Shown: piece by piece, positions 33,371 through 43,539 of the stretch | How positions within the stretch are numbered: position 1 is the first letter of the stretch | Layout of the letters: every line of letters starts with the position of its first letter | From: Lachnospiraceae bacterium | GTDB lineage: Bacteria > Bacillota > Clostridia > Lachnospirales > Lachnospiraceae | Length of the DNA stretch: 64,000 bases | Direction: 5' to 3' | Assembly (NCBI GenBank): GCA_015057115.1 | Contig: SVEZ01000015.1 | Span: forward strand, 31,340-95,339 | Translations under genes and position numbers: made by a program | The notes under the pieces: model-generated | What the model was told of the DNA's origin: nothing | Database searches by the model: none | The model's input: the letters and a program-made list of their open reading frames with translations, nothing else

Positions 33371-33471
33371 TTTGCGAAACACTGTATATTGTTGGTACCG
33401 CCGGGGTGGGCGCTCCCGCCAACGGGTATGCCCACCCCGGCGAGATCGTATAATACACAGTGCTTTGCAAA
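33371..33471 (+). other. 101-nt hairpin in the clpB leader
   Basis: Outer arms TTTGCGAAACACTGTATATT (33371-33390) and AATACACAGTGCTTTGCAAA (33452-33471) pair at 17 of 20 positions. A perfect 12-bp inner stem GCCGGGGTGGGC/GCCCACCCCGGC (33400-33411/33430-33441) and a CCCG/CGGG tip follow. It lies in the untranslated leader, 33 bp before the start codon. Possible thermosensor, mRNA stabiliser or inserted repeat; undetermined. Confidence 0.65.
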
Positions 33472-33504
33472 AGGGAATCTGTTTTGAGAAAGAGAGGTGT
33501 AGCT

Positions 33505-36090
33505 ATGAACATTCAGAAATTTACCCAGAAATCAGTGGAGGCCATTAACGACTGTGAGCGTTTGGCCTATGAATACGGAAATCAGCAGATTGATCAGGAG
33601 CATCTTTTGGTGGCGCTTTTGACCCAGGAAGATGGACTGTTACCGAAATTGATTGAGAAGATGGAGATACAGAAGGAGCATTTTATACAGAATGCCCAGA
33701 GTAAGCTGGCAGCATATACGAAGGTGTCCGGAGGCGGGCAATTGTACATGAGTCAGGATTTGAATAAAGCACTGATTCATGCGGAAGATGAGGCGAAAAG
33801 AATGGGAGATGCCTATGTATCGGTAGAGCACTTGTTTTTATCCCTGTTAAAATATCCGAACCGCGCCATGAAGGAACTTTTTAAGGAATATGGAATTACC
33901 AGAGACCGATTTTTACAGGCATTGCAGACGGTGCGAGGAAATCAGCAGGTAACCAGCGACAATCCGGAGGCAACCTATGATACTTTGGAGAAATACGGAT
34001 ACGATATGGTGGAACGTGCCAGAGACCAGAAGTTGGATCCTGTAATCGGCAGAGATGGCGAGATTCGGAATGTCATCCGGATTTTATCCAGGAAAACCAA
34101 GAATAATCCGGTGCTTATCGGTGAGCCGGGAGTAGGTAAGACTGCTGTAGTAGAAGGCCTGGCGCAGAGAATCGCAAGAAAAGATGTTCCGGAAGGATTG
34201 AAGGATAAGAAGCTTTTTGCTCTGGATATGGGAAGCTTAATTGCGGGAGCAAAGTACAGAGGAGAGTTTGAAGAGCGATTAAAGGCAGTATTGGATGAGG
34301 TAAAAGCGTCGGAAGGTCAGATTATCCTCTTTATCGACGAACTTCATACTATTGTTGGAGCAGGCAAAACCGAAGGCAGTATGGATGCCGGCAATCTGTT
34401 AAAACCAATGCTTGCCAGAGGCGAGCTGCATTGTATCGGTGCAACCACCTTGGATGAGTATAGACAATATATTGAAAAAGATGCGGCGTTGGAGCGACGT
34501 TTCCAGCCGGTAATGGTGGATGAGCCCACAGTGGAAGATACCATTTCCATTTTAAGAGGATTAAAGGAGCGGTATGAGGTCTTTCATGGTGTAAAAATCA
34601 ATGATGCTGCGTTGGTGAGTGCTGCAGTTTTATCGAATCGGTATATCAGCGACCGGTTTTTGCCGGACAAAGCCATTGATTTGGTGGATGAAGCTTGCGC
34701 CCTTATTAAAACCGAGTTAAATTCCATGCCGGCTTCTTTGGATGAAATGAATCGTAAGATTATGCAGTTGGAGATTGAAGAGACCGCTTTGAAAAAAGAA
34801 GAGGATACCTTAAGCCGTAATCGTTTAAATGATTTGCAGAAAGAGCTGGCTGAGTTAAAAGAGGAATTTGCGAAAGAAAAGCTTACCTGGGAAAACGAGA
34901 AGTCTGCAGTGGATAAGGTATCTGCATTACGGGAAGAAATCGATAAGACCAAGAGTGAGATTGAAAAAGCGAAGCAGGAATATGACCTGGAAAAATCCGC
35001 AGAGTTGCAGTACGGTAAATTACCGGAATTATTAAAACAGTTGGAACAGGAAGAACAGCTTGCGGGACGTAAGGAAAATAAACTGGTACATGAAAGTGTC
35101 AGTGAGGAAGAAATTGCTCGCATTATTTCCCGCTGGACAGGAATCCCCGTTGCCAAGTTAAACGAAAGCGAGCGAAGCAAAATTTTGCATTTGGAAGAAG
35201 AGCTTCATCAGAGAGTTATCGGACAGGATGAGGGCGTGACTAAAGTTACGGAAGCGATTTTACGTAGCAAAGCAGGCATTAAGGATCAGAGTAAGCCCAT
35301 TGGCTCCTTCCTTTTCTTGGGACCCACCGGTGTTGGTAAAACGGAGCTGGCAAAAGCGCTTGCCCAGGCACTTTTTGATGATGAAAACAATATGGTCCGC
35401 CTGGATATGAGTGAATACATGGAGAAATATTCTGTATCTCGCTTAATCGGAGCACCTCCGGGATATGTGGGCTATGATGAAGGCGGACAGTTGACGGAGG
35501 CAGTCAGAAGAAAACCTTACTCCGTGGTACTTTTCGATGAGGTGGAAAAAGCCCATCCGGATGTGTTTAATGTGCTGTTGCAGGTTCTTGATGACGGACG
35601 TATTACGGATTCCCAGGGACGAACTGTGGATTTTAAGAATACCATCATTATTATGACCTCCAATTTGGGAAGTAACTTCCTGTTGGATGGAATTGATGAA
35701 GAAGGTAACTTAAGCGGGGAGGCTACGGAAGCAGCTATGCAGATGGTTAGAAGCAATTTCCGACCGGAATTCATCAACCGTTTAGATGAAATCATTATGT
35801 TTAAGCCGTTAATGGAAGCACAAATCGGTTCCATTGTGGATTTGATTATGAAGGAATTAAACGGACGAATTGAAGAGAAGCAGTTAAAGGTGGAGTTAAC
35901 CCAAGAAGCCAAAGACTACATTATTGAGCATGGCTTTGAGCCGGCCTTTGGTGCAAGACCGCTTCGCCGTTACATTCAGAAGACGGTAGAGACGCTGGCG
36001 GCAAAATTGATCCTGCAGGATGCGGTAGCCCAGGGGGATACCATTAAGATTGTTTGTACGACGGAAGGATTAAAGGCAGAAAAAAAATAA
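33505..36090 (+). CDS. clpB: ATP-dependent chaperone ClpB
   Basis: 861 residues. The protein disaggregase threads aggregated proteins through a hexameric ring with DnaK. The N-domain spans residues 1-145 ('[27 protein letters not shown]'...), AAA-1 has Walker A 'GEPGVGKT', the middle coiled coil runs at about 395-525 with long Glu/Lys heptads, and AAA-2 has Walker A 'GPTGVGKT' and '[13 protein letters not shown]'. The C-terminal D2-small '[12 protein letters not shown]' is present. The ATG at 33505 follows GAGAGGTG; an upstream in-frame codon lies within the leader hairpin. Heat-shock control is by CIRCE/HrcA. Confidence 0.96.
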   Translation: MNIQKFTQKSVEAINDCERLAYEYGNQQIDQEHLLVALLTQEDGLLPKLIEKMEIQKEHFIQNAQSKLAAYTKVSGGGQLYMSQDLNKALIHAEDEAKRMGDAYVSVEHLFLSLLKYPNRAMKELFKEYGITRDRFLQALQTVRGNQQVTSDNPEATYDTLEKYGYDMVERARDQKLDPVIGRDGEIRNVIRILSRKTKNNPVLIGEPGVGKTAVVEGLAQRIARKDVPEGLKDKKLFALDMGSLIAGAKYRGEFEERLKAVLDEVKASEGQIILFIDELHTIVGAGKTEGSMDAGNLLKPMLARGELHCIGATTLDEYRQYIEKDAALERRFQPVMVDEPTVEDTISILRGLKERYEVFHGVKINDAALVSAAVLSNRYISDRFLPDKAIDLVDEACALIKTELNSMPASLDEMNRKIMQLEIEETALKKEEDTLSRNRLNDLQKELAELKEEFAKEKLTWENEKSAVDKVSALREEIDKTKSEIEKAKQEYDLEKSAELQYGKLPELLKQLEQEEQLAGRKENKLVHESVSEEEIARIISRWTGIPVAKLNESERSKILHLEEELHQRVIGQDEGVTKVTEAILRSKAGIKDQSKPIGSFLFLGPTGVGKTELAKALAQALFDDENNMVRLDMSEYMEKYSVSRLIGAPPGYVGYDEGGQLTEAVRRKPYSVVLFDEVEKAHPDVFNVLLQVLDDGRITDSQGRTVDFKNTIIIMTSNLGSNFLLDGIDEEGNLSGEATEAAMQMVRSNFRPEFINRLDEIIMFKPLMEAQIGSIVDLIMKELNGRIEEKQLKVELTQEAKDYIIEHGFEPAFGARPLRRYIQKTVETLAAKLILQDAVAQGDTIKIVCTTEGLKAEKK

Positions 36091-36097
36091 GAAAAGA

Positions 36098-36129
36098 AGG
36101 ATGAGTCGGGAGCGGCTCATCCTTTTTTA
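36098..36129. terminator. bidirectional terminator between clpB and the S66 peptidase gene
   Basis: AAGGATGAGTCGGGAGCGGCTCATCCTTTTTT: GGATGAG/CTCATCC stem with flanking A and T runs. Confidence 0.9.
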
Positions 36130-37161
36130 CTAATTAAGAAAGGTGATTTTCTGCGCGGAAGCGTCCACCATAGCTTCTACTCCAAAGGGAATAATGCAGC
36201 GGGGTAGTGCATGCCCAATGTTGATGTTGGTAACAATGGGCAGTTCCGGATTGTCGATGACTTTAATTAGCAGTTCGTTATATTCTTTTTCGTAGACACG
36301 ATTCATGGGCTTGCCCACGAGAATTCCGCTGACTACCTCAAAAATTCCGGTTTCTTTTAAGTAGCATAGGGAACGCTCATATTTTTCCGGAGACATTTGT
36401 TCTTCGCTGGTTTCTAAAAGCAGGATTCTGCCTTTCCAGTCTTCCTTGCTTGGGAAGAGTTTATATTTTTCACAAAGCACCGGCATATCTTCAAACCGTT
36501 CTCCGTTAAAAAAGTCGTGAAGAGAGTCTATGCAGCCACCCAGAATTTTGCCGGAAAAGGCGCTTTTTCCCTGCAAAAGATGAAAGCCTTCGTCCGGATG
36601 GGAAGGATGGGGTGTTCCAAGATCTTCTACTCCAAAGGAGGTACGTTCCTCATACCAGGTATCGCTGGGGGTGATTTCCTTTATTGCGCCGGTTTTTATT
36701 AATTCTTCAAAATACTTTCGTGTGTAGGGCAGCATTTCTTTGTCCAGCTCGCAGATATCCGCAAGGAAGGACTGACCGTAGAAGGTTTTCATGCCGATTT
36801 TATGTAACATTAAGTGGTTGATGGTACTGTCGGAAAAACCTAAAAATATTTTGTCGCAGGCGACTTTTTCCAATTCCCGGTTGTCAAAAAGGTAGGGCAG
36901 CAGGCGATAAGTATCTTCGCCACCAATGGCACAAAGAATCATATCCACTTCAGGATCCTTCATGGCGGCCAGAAGATCGGATGCCCGATCCTCAGGATGC
37001 TTTTTTACATACTCGATGCCTTTTAAGGCATGGGGCATGAATTTCACCGTAAGACCGAAATCTTCCAGACGTTTTTTTCCTAATTCCAATTCATGTTTTG
37101 CAAAGTCTTCTCCAATGGTGCCGGAAGAAAGACTGACAATGGCAACTGTTTTCATTTCCAT
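36130..37161 (-). CDS. S66-family peptidase (LD-carboxypeptidase/MccF-like)
   Basis: 343 residues; the start has GGAGGACACGCT in front. The serine nucleophile is in 'FLGFSDSTINH', the Glu of the triad in the 'LLLETSEEQ' region, and the His in 'NINIGHALPRCIIPFG' near the C-terminus. This family removes the terminal D-residue from murein tetrapeptides in recycling, or, in the MccF branch, cleaves aminoacyl nucleotide antibiotics. The insert 'WYEERTSFGVEDLGTPHPSHPDEG' is more like the MccF branch. Single-gene unit on the minus strand. Confidence 0.85.
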   Translation of the reverse strand: MEMKTVAIVSLSSGTIGEDFAKHELELGKKRLEDFGLTVKFMPHALKGIEYVKKHPEDRASDLLAAMKDPEVDMILCAIGGEDTYRLLPYLFDNRELEKVACDKIFLGFSDSTINHLMLHKIGMKTFYGQSFLADICELDKEMLPYTRKYFEELIKTGAIKEITPSDTWYEERTSFGVEDLGTPHPSHPDEGFHLLQGKSAFSGKILGGCIDSLHDFFNGERFEDMPVLCEKYKLFPSKEDWKGRILLLETSEEQMSPEKYERSLCYLKETGIFEVVSGILVGKPMNRVYEKEYNELLIKVIDNPELPIVTNINIGHALPRCIIPFGVEAMVDASAQKITFLN

Positions 37162-37274
37162 AGCGTGTCCTCCTTGTGTAAAAATTGTTCTAATAGTACA
37201 GGAAAAGAAGGGAAAAGTCAAGGAAGAAAATTGCTTCTTCTTGTGATAAAATAGTAGTCAAGGAGGAAACAAAT

Positions 37275-38405
37275 ATGAAATTCCTACATTTATCGGATCT
37301 TCATCTTGGAAAGCGGGTCAACGAATTTTCCATGATTGAGGATCAGCGATACATATTAAAAGAAATACTGTCTATTGTAAATAAAGAACAGCCGGAGGGG
37401 ATTTTGATTGCCGGTGACGTGTATGACCGGTCGATACCAACGGAAGACGCCATGAGGCTTTGGGATGAGTTTCTGATAAGTCTTGCGGGGAAAAAAGTGC
37501 CGGTTTACGCCATAAGCGGAAATCACGACTCGGCTATCCGTTTTTCCAATCACAGTGCACTGGTGGAAGAAGCGGGGATATATTTGGCCCCCGCTTATGA
37601 TGGAACCTGTCAAAAGTATCAGTTGGCAGACGAAAACGGAACCGTCAACATATATCTTCTTCCTTTTATCAAGCCCACAATGGTACGGTCAGCTTTTCCC
37701 GAAGAAGAAATGAAAGACTATAACGATGCCTGTCGGGTTGCTATAGAGCATATGGATATGAATAGGGAGGAGCGAAATATTCTGGTAGCCCATCAGTTTG
37801 TGTTAGGGGCAACCAGATGTGATTCGGAAGAAGTGTCTGTGGGGGGCTTAGACGGAGTGAGCGCCGATGTTTTTGAGGGGATTGATTATGTTGCCTTGGG
37901 GCATATTCACGGAAAACAGAAGGTTGGAAAAGAAACTATACGGTATTGTGGAACCCCTTTAAAATATTCTTTTTCCGAAAAAGATCATAAGAAATCCGTA
38001 ACCGTTGTGGAATTGCGGGAAAAAGGCGTAGTAGAAATCCGGGAGATTCCATTAACACCCCTTCACGATTTACGGGAAATCCGGGGATCCTATGAGGAAT
38101 TGATGGCAAAGAAAAACTATGAGGGTACGGCAACGGATGACTATATTCATGCGGTTTTGACGGATGAAAATGACGTGATTGATGCCGTCGCAAAGCTTCG
38201 AGTGGTTTATCCCAATCTGATGAAATTAAGCTATGATAACAAGCGAACCAGGACGCAGCAGACTGTAACAGAGGCAAAGCAGGTGGAAAAGAAAACGCCC
38301 ATAGAGTTGTTTTCCGAGTTTTTTGAAAAGCAAAACAATCAGGAACTGACAGAAGAACAAAAGTCTTTTGTGTTAGATCAGATGGAAGAAATCTGGGAGG
38401 TATAG
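37275..38405 (+). CDS. sbcD: exonuclease SbcCD, subunit D
   Basis: 376 residues. Mre11-type metallophosphatase: 'LHLSDLHLGKRVNE', 'LIAGDVYDRSIP', 'AISGNHDSAIRF', 'NILVAHQFVLGA' and 'VALGHIHGKQ' supply the Mn-binding His/Asp residues. With SbcC it cuts DNA hairpins and protein-blocked ends. AAGGAGG precedes the start and the SbcC gene follows by 1 bp. It is relevant that this window is rich in large palindromes, the substrate class of this enzyme. Confidence 0.95.
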   Translation: MKFLHLSDLHLGKRVNEFSMIEDQRYILKEILSIVNKEQPEGILIAGDVYDRSIPTEDAMRLWDEFLISLAGKKVPVYAISGNHDSAIRFSNHSALVEEAGIYLAPAYDGTCQKYQLADENGTVNIYLLPFIKPTMVRSAFPEEEMKDYNDACRVAIEHMDMNREERNILVAHQFVLGATRCDSEEVSVGGLDGVSADVFEGIDYVALGHIHGKQKVGKETIRYCGTPLKYSFSEKDHKKSVTVVELREKGVVEIREIPLTPLHDLREIRGSYEELMAKKNYEGTATDDYIHAVLTDENDVIDAVAKLRVVYPNLMKLSYDNKRTRTQQTVTEAKQVEKKTPIELFSEFFEKQNNQELTEEQKSFVLDQMEEIWEV

Positions 38406-38406
38406 C

Positions 38407-41172
38407 ATGAGACCATTACATTTAAGATTATCCGCTTTTGGCCCCTATGCCGGGACAGTGGATATCCCAATGGAAGAACTGGGAAACCAGGGACTTTATC
38501 TGATTACCGGGGATACCGGAGCAGGAAAAACCACGATTTTTGACGCTATCTGTTTTGCTCTTTTTGGGGAAGCCAGTGGTCCAAACAGGGATACATCCAT
38601 GTTTCGGTCAAAATACGCGGAAGATAAAACCCCAACGGAGGTTGAACTTACTTTTTCTCATAACAAAAAGGAGTACCGGGTAAAACGAAACCCGGAATAT
38701 ATGCGTCCGAAAGACCGAGGAGAAGGATTAACAAAGCAAACTGCCGGGGCGGAGCTTTTTTTGCCGGATGGACAGGTAATTACCAAAGTGAAAGAGGTTA
38801 CGGTTGCCATTGAGAATCTTCTGGGCATCAACAGAGAGCAGTTTTCCCAGATTGCCATGCTGGCACAGGGGGATTTTTTAAAGTTGCTATTGGCCACAAC
38901 AGATGAAAGAAGAATTATTTTTCGCAACCTTTTTAAAACTCAGAACTATCTGAATTTGCAGCGAAAACTGGAAGAACAGCAAAAAGAACTGTACGGATTG
39001 GTGTGCGACGGTAAGAAAAGTGTGGAACAGTATATTTCAGGCATTCAGGCAGATTCGGAGGATGTGCTTTTTCTTGATGTGGAAAAAGCGAAAGCAGGAA
39101 AGCTTATCCTAGAAGAGGTGGTGGAGCTTTTAGAAAAATTAACCAATAAGGATAGTGCTCAAAAAGACCTCCTGGAAAAGAAATTGCAGGAAATTAACGC
39201 AGAACTGGAAATTGTAAATCAACGAATCGGAGCTTTTGAAAATGCAGAGAAGGCTCGGAAGAATCTGGATGAGGCAAAAGCACAGCTTCAGGAGGAAATG
39301 ACAAAAGAGCCGGAGTATTCGCATATTCTGGATGTGGCAAAAGACGGACTTAAGGAAAAGCAGAATCTGGAAGAAAAGGCACATGGTATTGCGGCAGAAC
39401 TTCCAAAATATGACAAAGTCATTTTACTTAGGCAGGAGATTGCATCTGTTTCGGAGGCGTGCAATAAGTGTCGGGACAGCCTGGAAAAGCAGGAGGAGGA
39501 GAAAAAACAGACAGCCGAAAAACTAGAGAACTATAAACTGGAGCAAAAAAAACTGCTTGATGCCGGTGTGGAAGTGGAAAAAATAAAAGCAGAGCTTGGC
39601 GGTGTGGAGGATTCCATTCGCCGTTTGCAAGAACTTTCGAAAGAATTGAAACAGTATTTTGAAGAGCTTGCAGATTATGAAAAAGCCCAGGAAGCCTATC
39701 GGCAAATTGATGAAGAATTCCAAGAGAAAAATCATCTGTATGAGGATGAAGAGCAGCTTTTTCGTGACGGACAGGCAGGAATTTTAGCGCAGAAATTAGA
39801 AGAAGGTATACCGTGCCCGGTATGCGGTTCTACGATACATCCAAGGCTGGCGCAGTTGGCGGAGAATGTGCCATCGGAACAGGAACTTAAGGAGTTTAAG
39901 GCACAGGCGGAGGGAGCACGAAGAAACCGAGACAAAGCGGCAGAAGAATTAAGCGGCAGACGCAGTGGACTGGAGGCCAGAAGCACGGAACTGAAGAAGC
40001 AGTGTAAAAAGGAGTTGGATACTGAAAATTTGGAAGGCACTGCAGAGTTGGTAGAAGGCTACACAAAGGAGCAACATGAAAAACTGGAAATCCTACGTGG
40101 AAAGCTGGATGAAGAACTGGCAAAGGTAAAACGTAAGGATCAGTTAGCTGCGGAGATTCCTGAACTGGAGGGAGAACTTCAGGTGCTCAGCGAAACGATG
40201 CAAAAAAATAACAACCAAATTTCTGCAAGCGAAGCAAAGGCAGCAGAATTCAAGAAACAGTTGGATGAACTTCAAAAGGAATTGCGCTTCCGTACTAAGA
40301 ATGATGCAGAACTGGAACAGTATAACCAATTGCAGTCAGCGGAAAAACTTCAAAAAGCATATGAAGAAGCAGAGGCAGCTTATAAAGCGCATTCAGAAAA
40401 AATCACTGCCTTTAAAACTGCTGTTGCGGAAAATAATAAAATTCTTGAAGCAGCGGATATAACAGATATAGATGCACAACGAGCAAAACAGGTAGAATTG
40501 AAGGACAGACAGGCAACAAATGTGGCAATGGGAAAGGTGATTTCCGGACGGCTTACTAGCAACAAGGCAATCTGTGAAAACATACTTGCAAAATCCGGTG
40601 CCATGCAGTCTATCGAAAAGAAGTTACAATGGGTAAAAGCATTAGCGGATACAGCAAACGGAAAGCTTACCGGAAAAGAGAAAATAATGTTGGAAACCTA
40701 TATCCAAACCACATATTTTGACCGAATCATCAACCGGGCAAATCTGCGACTTATCACCATGTCTTCCGGTCAGTATGAATTGATTCGTTTAAAGGAGGCC
40801 GTAAATGCCAAAAGTCAGAGTGGTCTTGACCTGGGCGTTATCGACCACTACAACGGAAGCACGCGAAGTGTGAAAACCTTATCCGGTGGCGAATCTTTTT
40901 TGGCATCCCTGTCCTTGGCGTTGGGACTGTCTGATGAAGTGCAGTCTTCAGCCGGAGGCATTCAGATTGATACCATGTTTGTAGATGAAGGCTTTGGTTC
41001 GCTGGATCCGGAAGCACTGGATATGGCATACAGAGCACTTGCAGGTCTTACGGAAGGTAACCGCTTTGTAGGCATCATTTCTCACGTGGTAGATTTGAAG
41101 GAACGAATTGACAAGCAAATTGTGGTCACCAAAAAGAAGAGTGGTGGAAGCACCATTAGGATGCAGGTGTAG
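38407..41172 (+). CDS. sbcC: exonuclease SbcCD, subunit C (SMC-like ATPase)
   Basis: 921 residues. Walker A 'GDTGAGKTTIFDAICFALFG' is at the N-terminus. Two long coiled coils run to and from the zinc hook 'CPVCGS' near residue 475. The C-terminal ATPase half has the signature 'KTLSGGESFLASLSLALGLS' and Walker B 'IDTMFVDEGFGSLD'. It tethers DNA and gates the SbcD nuclease. Cleavage of long inverted repeats by SbcCD normally works against their survival, so the repeats in this genome must be tolerated or short enough when extruded. Confidence 0.95.
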   Translation: MRPLHLRLSAFGPYAGTVDIPMEELGNQGLYLITGDTGAGKTTIFDAICFALFGEASGPNRDTSMFRSKYAEDKTPTEVELTFSHNKKEYRVKRNPEYMRPKDRGEGLTKQTAGAELFLPDGQVITKVKEVTVAIENLLGINREQFSQIAMLAQGDFLKLLLATTDERRIIFRNLFKTQNYLNLQRKLEEQQKELYGLVCDGKKSVEQYISGIQADSEDVLFLDVEKAKAGKLILEEVVELLEKLTNKDSAQKDLLEKKLQEINAELEIVNQRIGAFENAEKARKNLDEAKAQLQEEMTKEPEYSHILDVAKDGLKEKQNLEEKAHGIAAELPKYDKVILLRQEIASVSEACNKCRDSLEKQEEEKKQTAEKLENYKLEQKKLLDAGVEVEKIKAELGGVEDSIRRLQELSKELKQYFEELADYEKAQEAYRQIDEEFQEKNHLYEDEEQLFRDGQAGILAQKLEEGIPCPVCGSTIHPRLAQLAENVPSEQELKEFKAQAEGARRNRDKAAEELSGRRSGLEARSTELKKQCKKELDTENLEGTAELVEGYTKEQHEKLEILRGKLDEELAKVKRKDQLAAEIPELEGELQVLSETMQKNNNQISASEAKAAEFKKQLDELQKELRFRTKNDAELEQYNQLQSAEKLQKAYEEAEAAYKAHSEKITAFKTAVAENNKILEAADITDIDAQRAKQVELKDRQATNVAMGKVISGRLTSNKAICENILAKSGAMQSIEKKLQWVKALADTANGKLTGKEKIMLETYIQTTYFDRIINRANLRLITMSSGQYELIRLKEAVNAKSQSGLDLGVIDHYNGSTRSVKTLSGGESFLASLSLALGLSDEVQSSAGGIQIDTMFVDEGFGSLDPEALDMAYRALAGLTEGNRFVGIISHVVDLKERIDKQIVVTKKKSGGSTIRMQV

Positions 41173-41586
41173 GCGATAACATTGTTTTATCTGTGTCCCA
41201 CGCCGATTTTCCAAAGGCCACTCGGCGGTAAGTGTGTTTTGTACAGCTTTGCCGCCGTTGTTTTTTCAAAAAATCGGTGCTAGAGGTACATAAGGGCGTG
41301 ATTTCGCCGAGCCGCAAAAGCGTGCAACGGCGCAGGTCACACTTTTAACATCATTGGCGCCTAGCGTTTTGAAAAAATAGGCGGAGCGGGTGAATTTTTC
41401 ACAGATATTGCCGACGTGCCGTACATACAGAGGCGGTTTTAGAAGTGGAATCGCCGGCGGTCACGGTAGTGTCATAGATATCGCCGACGCCGTCGGAACA
41501 AAAGCACCAAATATCATGTGCTTAAAAAATATTAACCTACAATTGATTTTGGTTAAATTGTACAAAAGATTATGACTAAATTGTGT
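41173..41586. other. gene-free stretch with a degenerate relative of the structured repeat
   Basis: Contains GAGGTACATAAGGGCG (near 41284), which matches the minus-strand core of copies C and D, and paired pieces such as AAGTGTG (41229)/CACACTT (41338). The expected partner CTAAGTACC is lost. Further right, AGATATTGCCGACG (41403) and AGATATCGCCGACG (41476) form a 73-bp direct repeat. Nothing coding was found; probably relics. Confidence 0.4.
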
Positions 41587-41615
41587 TTGACGTGAAAGTT
41601 TCAAAATGTTATAGT
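41587..41615 (+). promoter_or_regulatory. promoter of the gcv operon
   Basis: TTGACG (41587-41592), 17-bp spacer, TATAGT (41610-41615), about 70 bp before the riboswitch. Confidence 0.7.
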
Positions 41616-41683
41616 AATTGAGGAGGTCGAAAGACGGCAGTCCAAAGGCCTTCGAAACATAATAAATTCTATCGGATGAGAAG

Positions 41684-41822
41684 CCTAGGAGAGAATGCGA
41701 AAATGCATCACCGAAGGGGAATAAGCTACAAACTCTCAGGTAAAAGGACTAGGTTTTGACGATACTCTGGAAAGCATGAAGCATGCACCGATGAAGTAAA
41801 TCTTTCAGGTAAACAGACAGAG
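41684..41822 (+). ncRNA. tandem glycine riboswitch (gcvT motif)
   Basis: Aptamer 1 is closed by CCTAG (41684-41688)/CTAGG (41749-41753) and holds GAGAG ... CACCGAAGGGG ... ACTCTCAGGTAAAAGGAC, the glycine-aptamer core. Aptamer 2 is closed by CTCTG (41765-41769)/CAGAG (41818-41822) with GCACCGATGAAG and TTTCAGGTAAACAGAC. A terminator starts at the next base. Glycine binding should favour expression of the downstream glycine cleavage genes, as is known for this class. Confidence 0.95.
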
Positions 41823-41853
41823 CGCAGAAAACCAAGCGGTTTTCTGCGTTTTT
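41823..41853 (+). terminator. expression-platform terminator of the glycine riboswitch
   Basis: CGCAGAAAACC (41823-41833) pairs perfectly with GGTTTTCTGCG (41838-41848), followed by a T run. It abuts the closing stem of aptamer 2, so the two structures can influence one another. Confidence 0.9.
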
Positions 41854-41860
41854 ATGCACA

Positions 41861-41952
41861 GGGGCGCGTAAGGAAGCATTCCGGCGAAGCCGGACGCGCC
41901 CCGCGCGACGATTTCTAGCCGGCATGCAGCTGCGAAATCGATTATAAGGGGG
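41861..41952 (+). other. extra GC-rich hairpins between riboswitch and gcvT
   Basis: GGGGCGCGT ... ACGCGCCCC encloses CCGGC-GAA-GCCGG, and a second hairpin CGATTTC ... GAAATCG follows (about 41919-41950). They are beyond the riboswitch terminator and not part of the known gcvT motif. Possible repeat insertion or mRNA-processing structure. Confidence 0.55.
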
Positions 41953-41992
41953 AGCACCCCAATAATAATGTGAAAAGGATGGAAGGAGCAGT

Positions 41993-43081
41993 ATGGAGAA
42001 GAAAACAGTTTTGTATGACAAGCATGTAGCTGCAAACGGCAAAATGGTACCTTTCGCAGGATACATTTTACCGGTTCAGTACGAGCAGGGAGTAATTGCC
42101 GAACATATGGCAGTTCGTAACGGGGTTGGAATGTTCGACGTTTCTCACATGGGTGAAATCATGTGTAAGGGACCGGACGCATTAAAGAACGTCAATCATT
42201 TAATGACCAATTCCTATGATGGAATGTATGACGGACAGGCAAGATACACAACTATGTGTAATGAGCATGGCGGAACCGTAGATGATTTCATCGTATATCG
42301 CATTCACGAAGATGAGTTTATGTTAGTGCCGAATGCAGCAAATAAGGATAAAGATTATAAGTGGATTTTAGAACATCAGATCGGAGATGTTACCTTTACC
42401 GATGTTTCTGAGAAATATGCACAGATTGCTGTTCAGGGACCAAAGGCAAAAGACGTTATCTTAAAGATGGTTGATCCGGAAATGATTCCGAAGAAATATT
42501 ACAGTGCTAACTTTAATGCAAAAGTAGCAGGAATTGACTGTATCTTATCCAGAACCGGATACACCGGAGAACTTGGATATGAAATCTATCTTCCGGTAGA
42601 GCATGCAGAAGAAATGTGGGATGCTTTCCTTGAGAACGGTAAAGAAGAGGGACTTATTCCTTGCGGACTTGGTGCAAGAGATACTCTTCGTATGGAAGCT
42701 GCAATGCCTCTTTACGGACATGAGATGACAGATGATATTTCCCCATTGGAAACCGGACTTGACTTCTGCGTAAAAATGGACAAAGAAGAGTTCGTTGGTA
42801 AGGAAGCAATGGAGAAGAATCCATCCACCAAGACCAGAATGGGGCTTAAGATTACCGGTCGTGGAATTGCAAGAGAGCACATGGATGTATACATTGGAGA
42901 TGAGAAGGTAGGACAGACCACAAGTGGTTCCCACTTCCCATTCATGGGCGGCGCTTACGCAATGGCGATTTTGGACAAAAAGCATGCAGAGGTTGGTACC
43001 GAAGTAGAAGTAGAAATCCGCGGTAAGAGAGTTACTGCTGAGATTATGCCGTTACCAATCTATGATCGTAAAAAAAGATAA
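41993..43081 (+). CDS. gcvT: aminomethyltransferase (glycine cleavage T protein)
   Basis: 362 residues. It moves the methylene carbon from the lipoyl arm of H protein to tetrahydrofolate and releases ammonia. 'LYDKHVAANGKMVPFAGYILPVQYEQGV' at the start, 'GMFDVSHMGEI', the folate-site 'ARDTLRMEAAMPLYGHEM' and 'GLDFCVKMDKEEFVGKEA' are all typical. GGAAGGAG precedes the start. First gene of the glycine-induced operon. Confidence 0.96.
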   Translation: MEKKTVLYDKHVAANGKMVPFAGYILPVQYEQGVIAEHMAVRNGVGMFDVSHMGEIMCKGPDALKNVNHLMTNSYDGMYDGQARYTTMCNEHGGTVDDFIVYRIHEDEFMLVPNAANKDKDYKWILEHQIGDVTFTDVSEKYAQIAVQGPKAKDVILKMVDPEMIPKKYYSANFNAKVAGIDCILSRTGYTGELGYEIYLPVEHAEEMWDAFLENGKEEGLIPCGLGARDTLRMEAAMPLYGHEMTDDISPLETGLDFCVKMDKEEFVGKEAMEKNPSTKTRMGLKITGRGIAREHMDVYIGDEKVGQTTSGSHFPFMGGAYAMAILDKKHAEVGTEVEVEIRGKRVTAEIMPLPIYDRKKR

Positions 43082-43124
43082 TAATAAAATTATAATAAAT
43101 TTAAAATAAAAGGAGATTAGTATT

Positions 43125-43502
43125 ATGAGTACACCAACAGAATTAAAATTTAGCAAATCCCATGAGTGGGTAAAAGAAGAAGGCGACGTAATGGTTATCG
43201 GATTAACCGATTTTGCACAGAGCGAGCTTGGAGATTTAGTATTTGTTAACCTTCCGGAAGAAGGAGATGAAGTAGAAGCAGGCGAAGCATTTGGTGACGT
43301 AGAAAGTGTTAAGGCTGTTTCCGACGTATTTTCTCCTGTAAGCGGAGAAGTTTGCGAAATCAACGAAGACCTTTTGGATAATCCGGCAGCAATCAATGAA
43401 GATGCTTACGGCGCTTGGTTAATTAAGGTTAAAAACGTAACCGATACCGAAGAGTTAATGGATGCAGCAGAGTATGACAAGTTCTGCGAAAGCGAGAAAT
43501 AG
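43125..43502 (+). CDS. gcvH: glycine cleavage system H protein
   Basis: 125 residues, normal length. The lipoyl-lysine is in '[11 protein letters not shown]'. It carries the aminomethyl group between P and T proteins. AAAGGAGATTAG precedes the start. It ends in TAG. The lipoyl group can be attached by the LplA encoded at the end of the cluster. Confidence 0.96.
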   Translation: MSTPTELKFSKSHEWVKEEGDVMVIGLTDFAQSELGDLVFVNLPEEGDEVEAGEAFGDVESVKAVSDVFSPVSGEVCEINEDLLDNPAAINEDAYGAWLIKVKNVTDTEELMDAAEYDKFCESEK

Positions 43503-43539
43503 AAGCTTAAATAAGACAACATATAAGAGAGGTTTTTAC

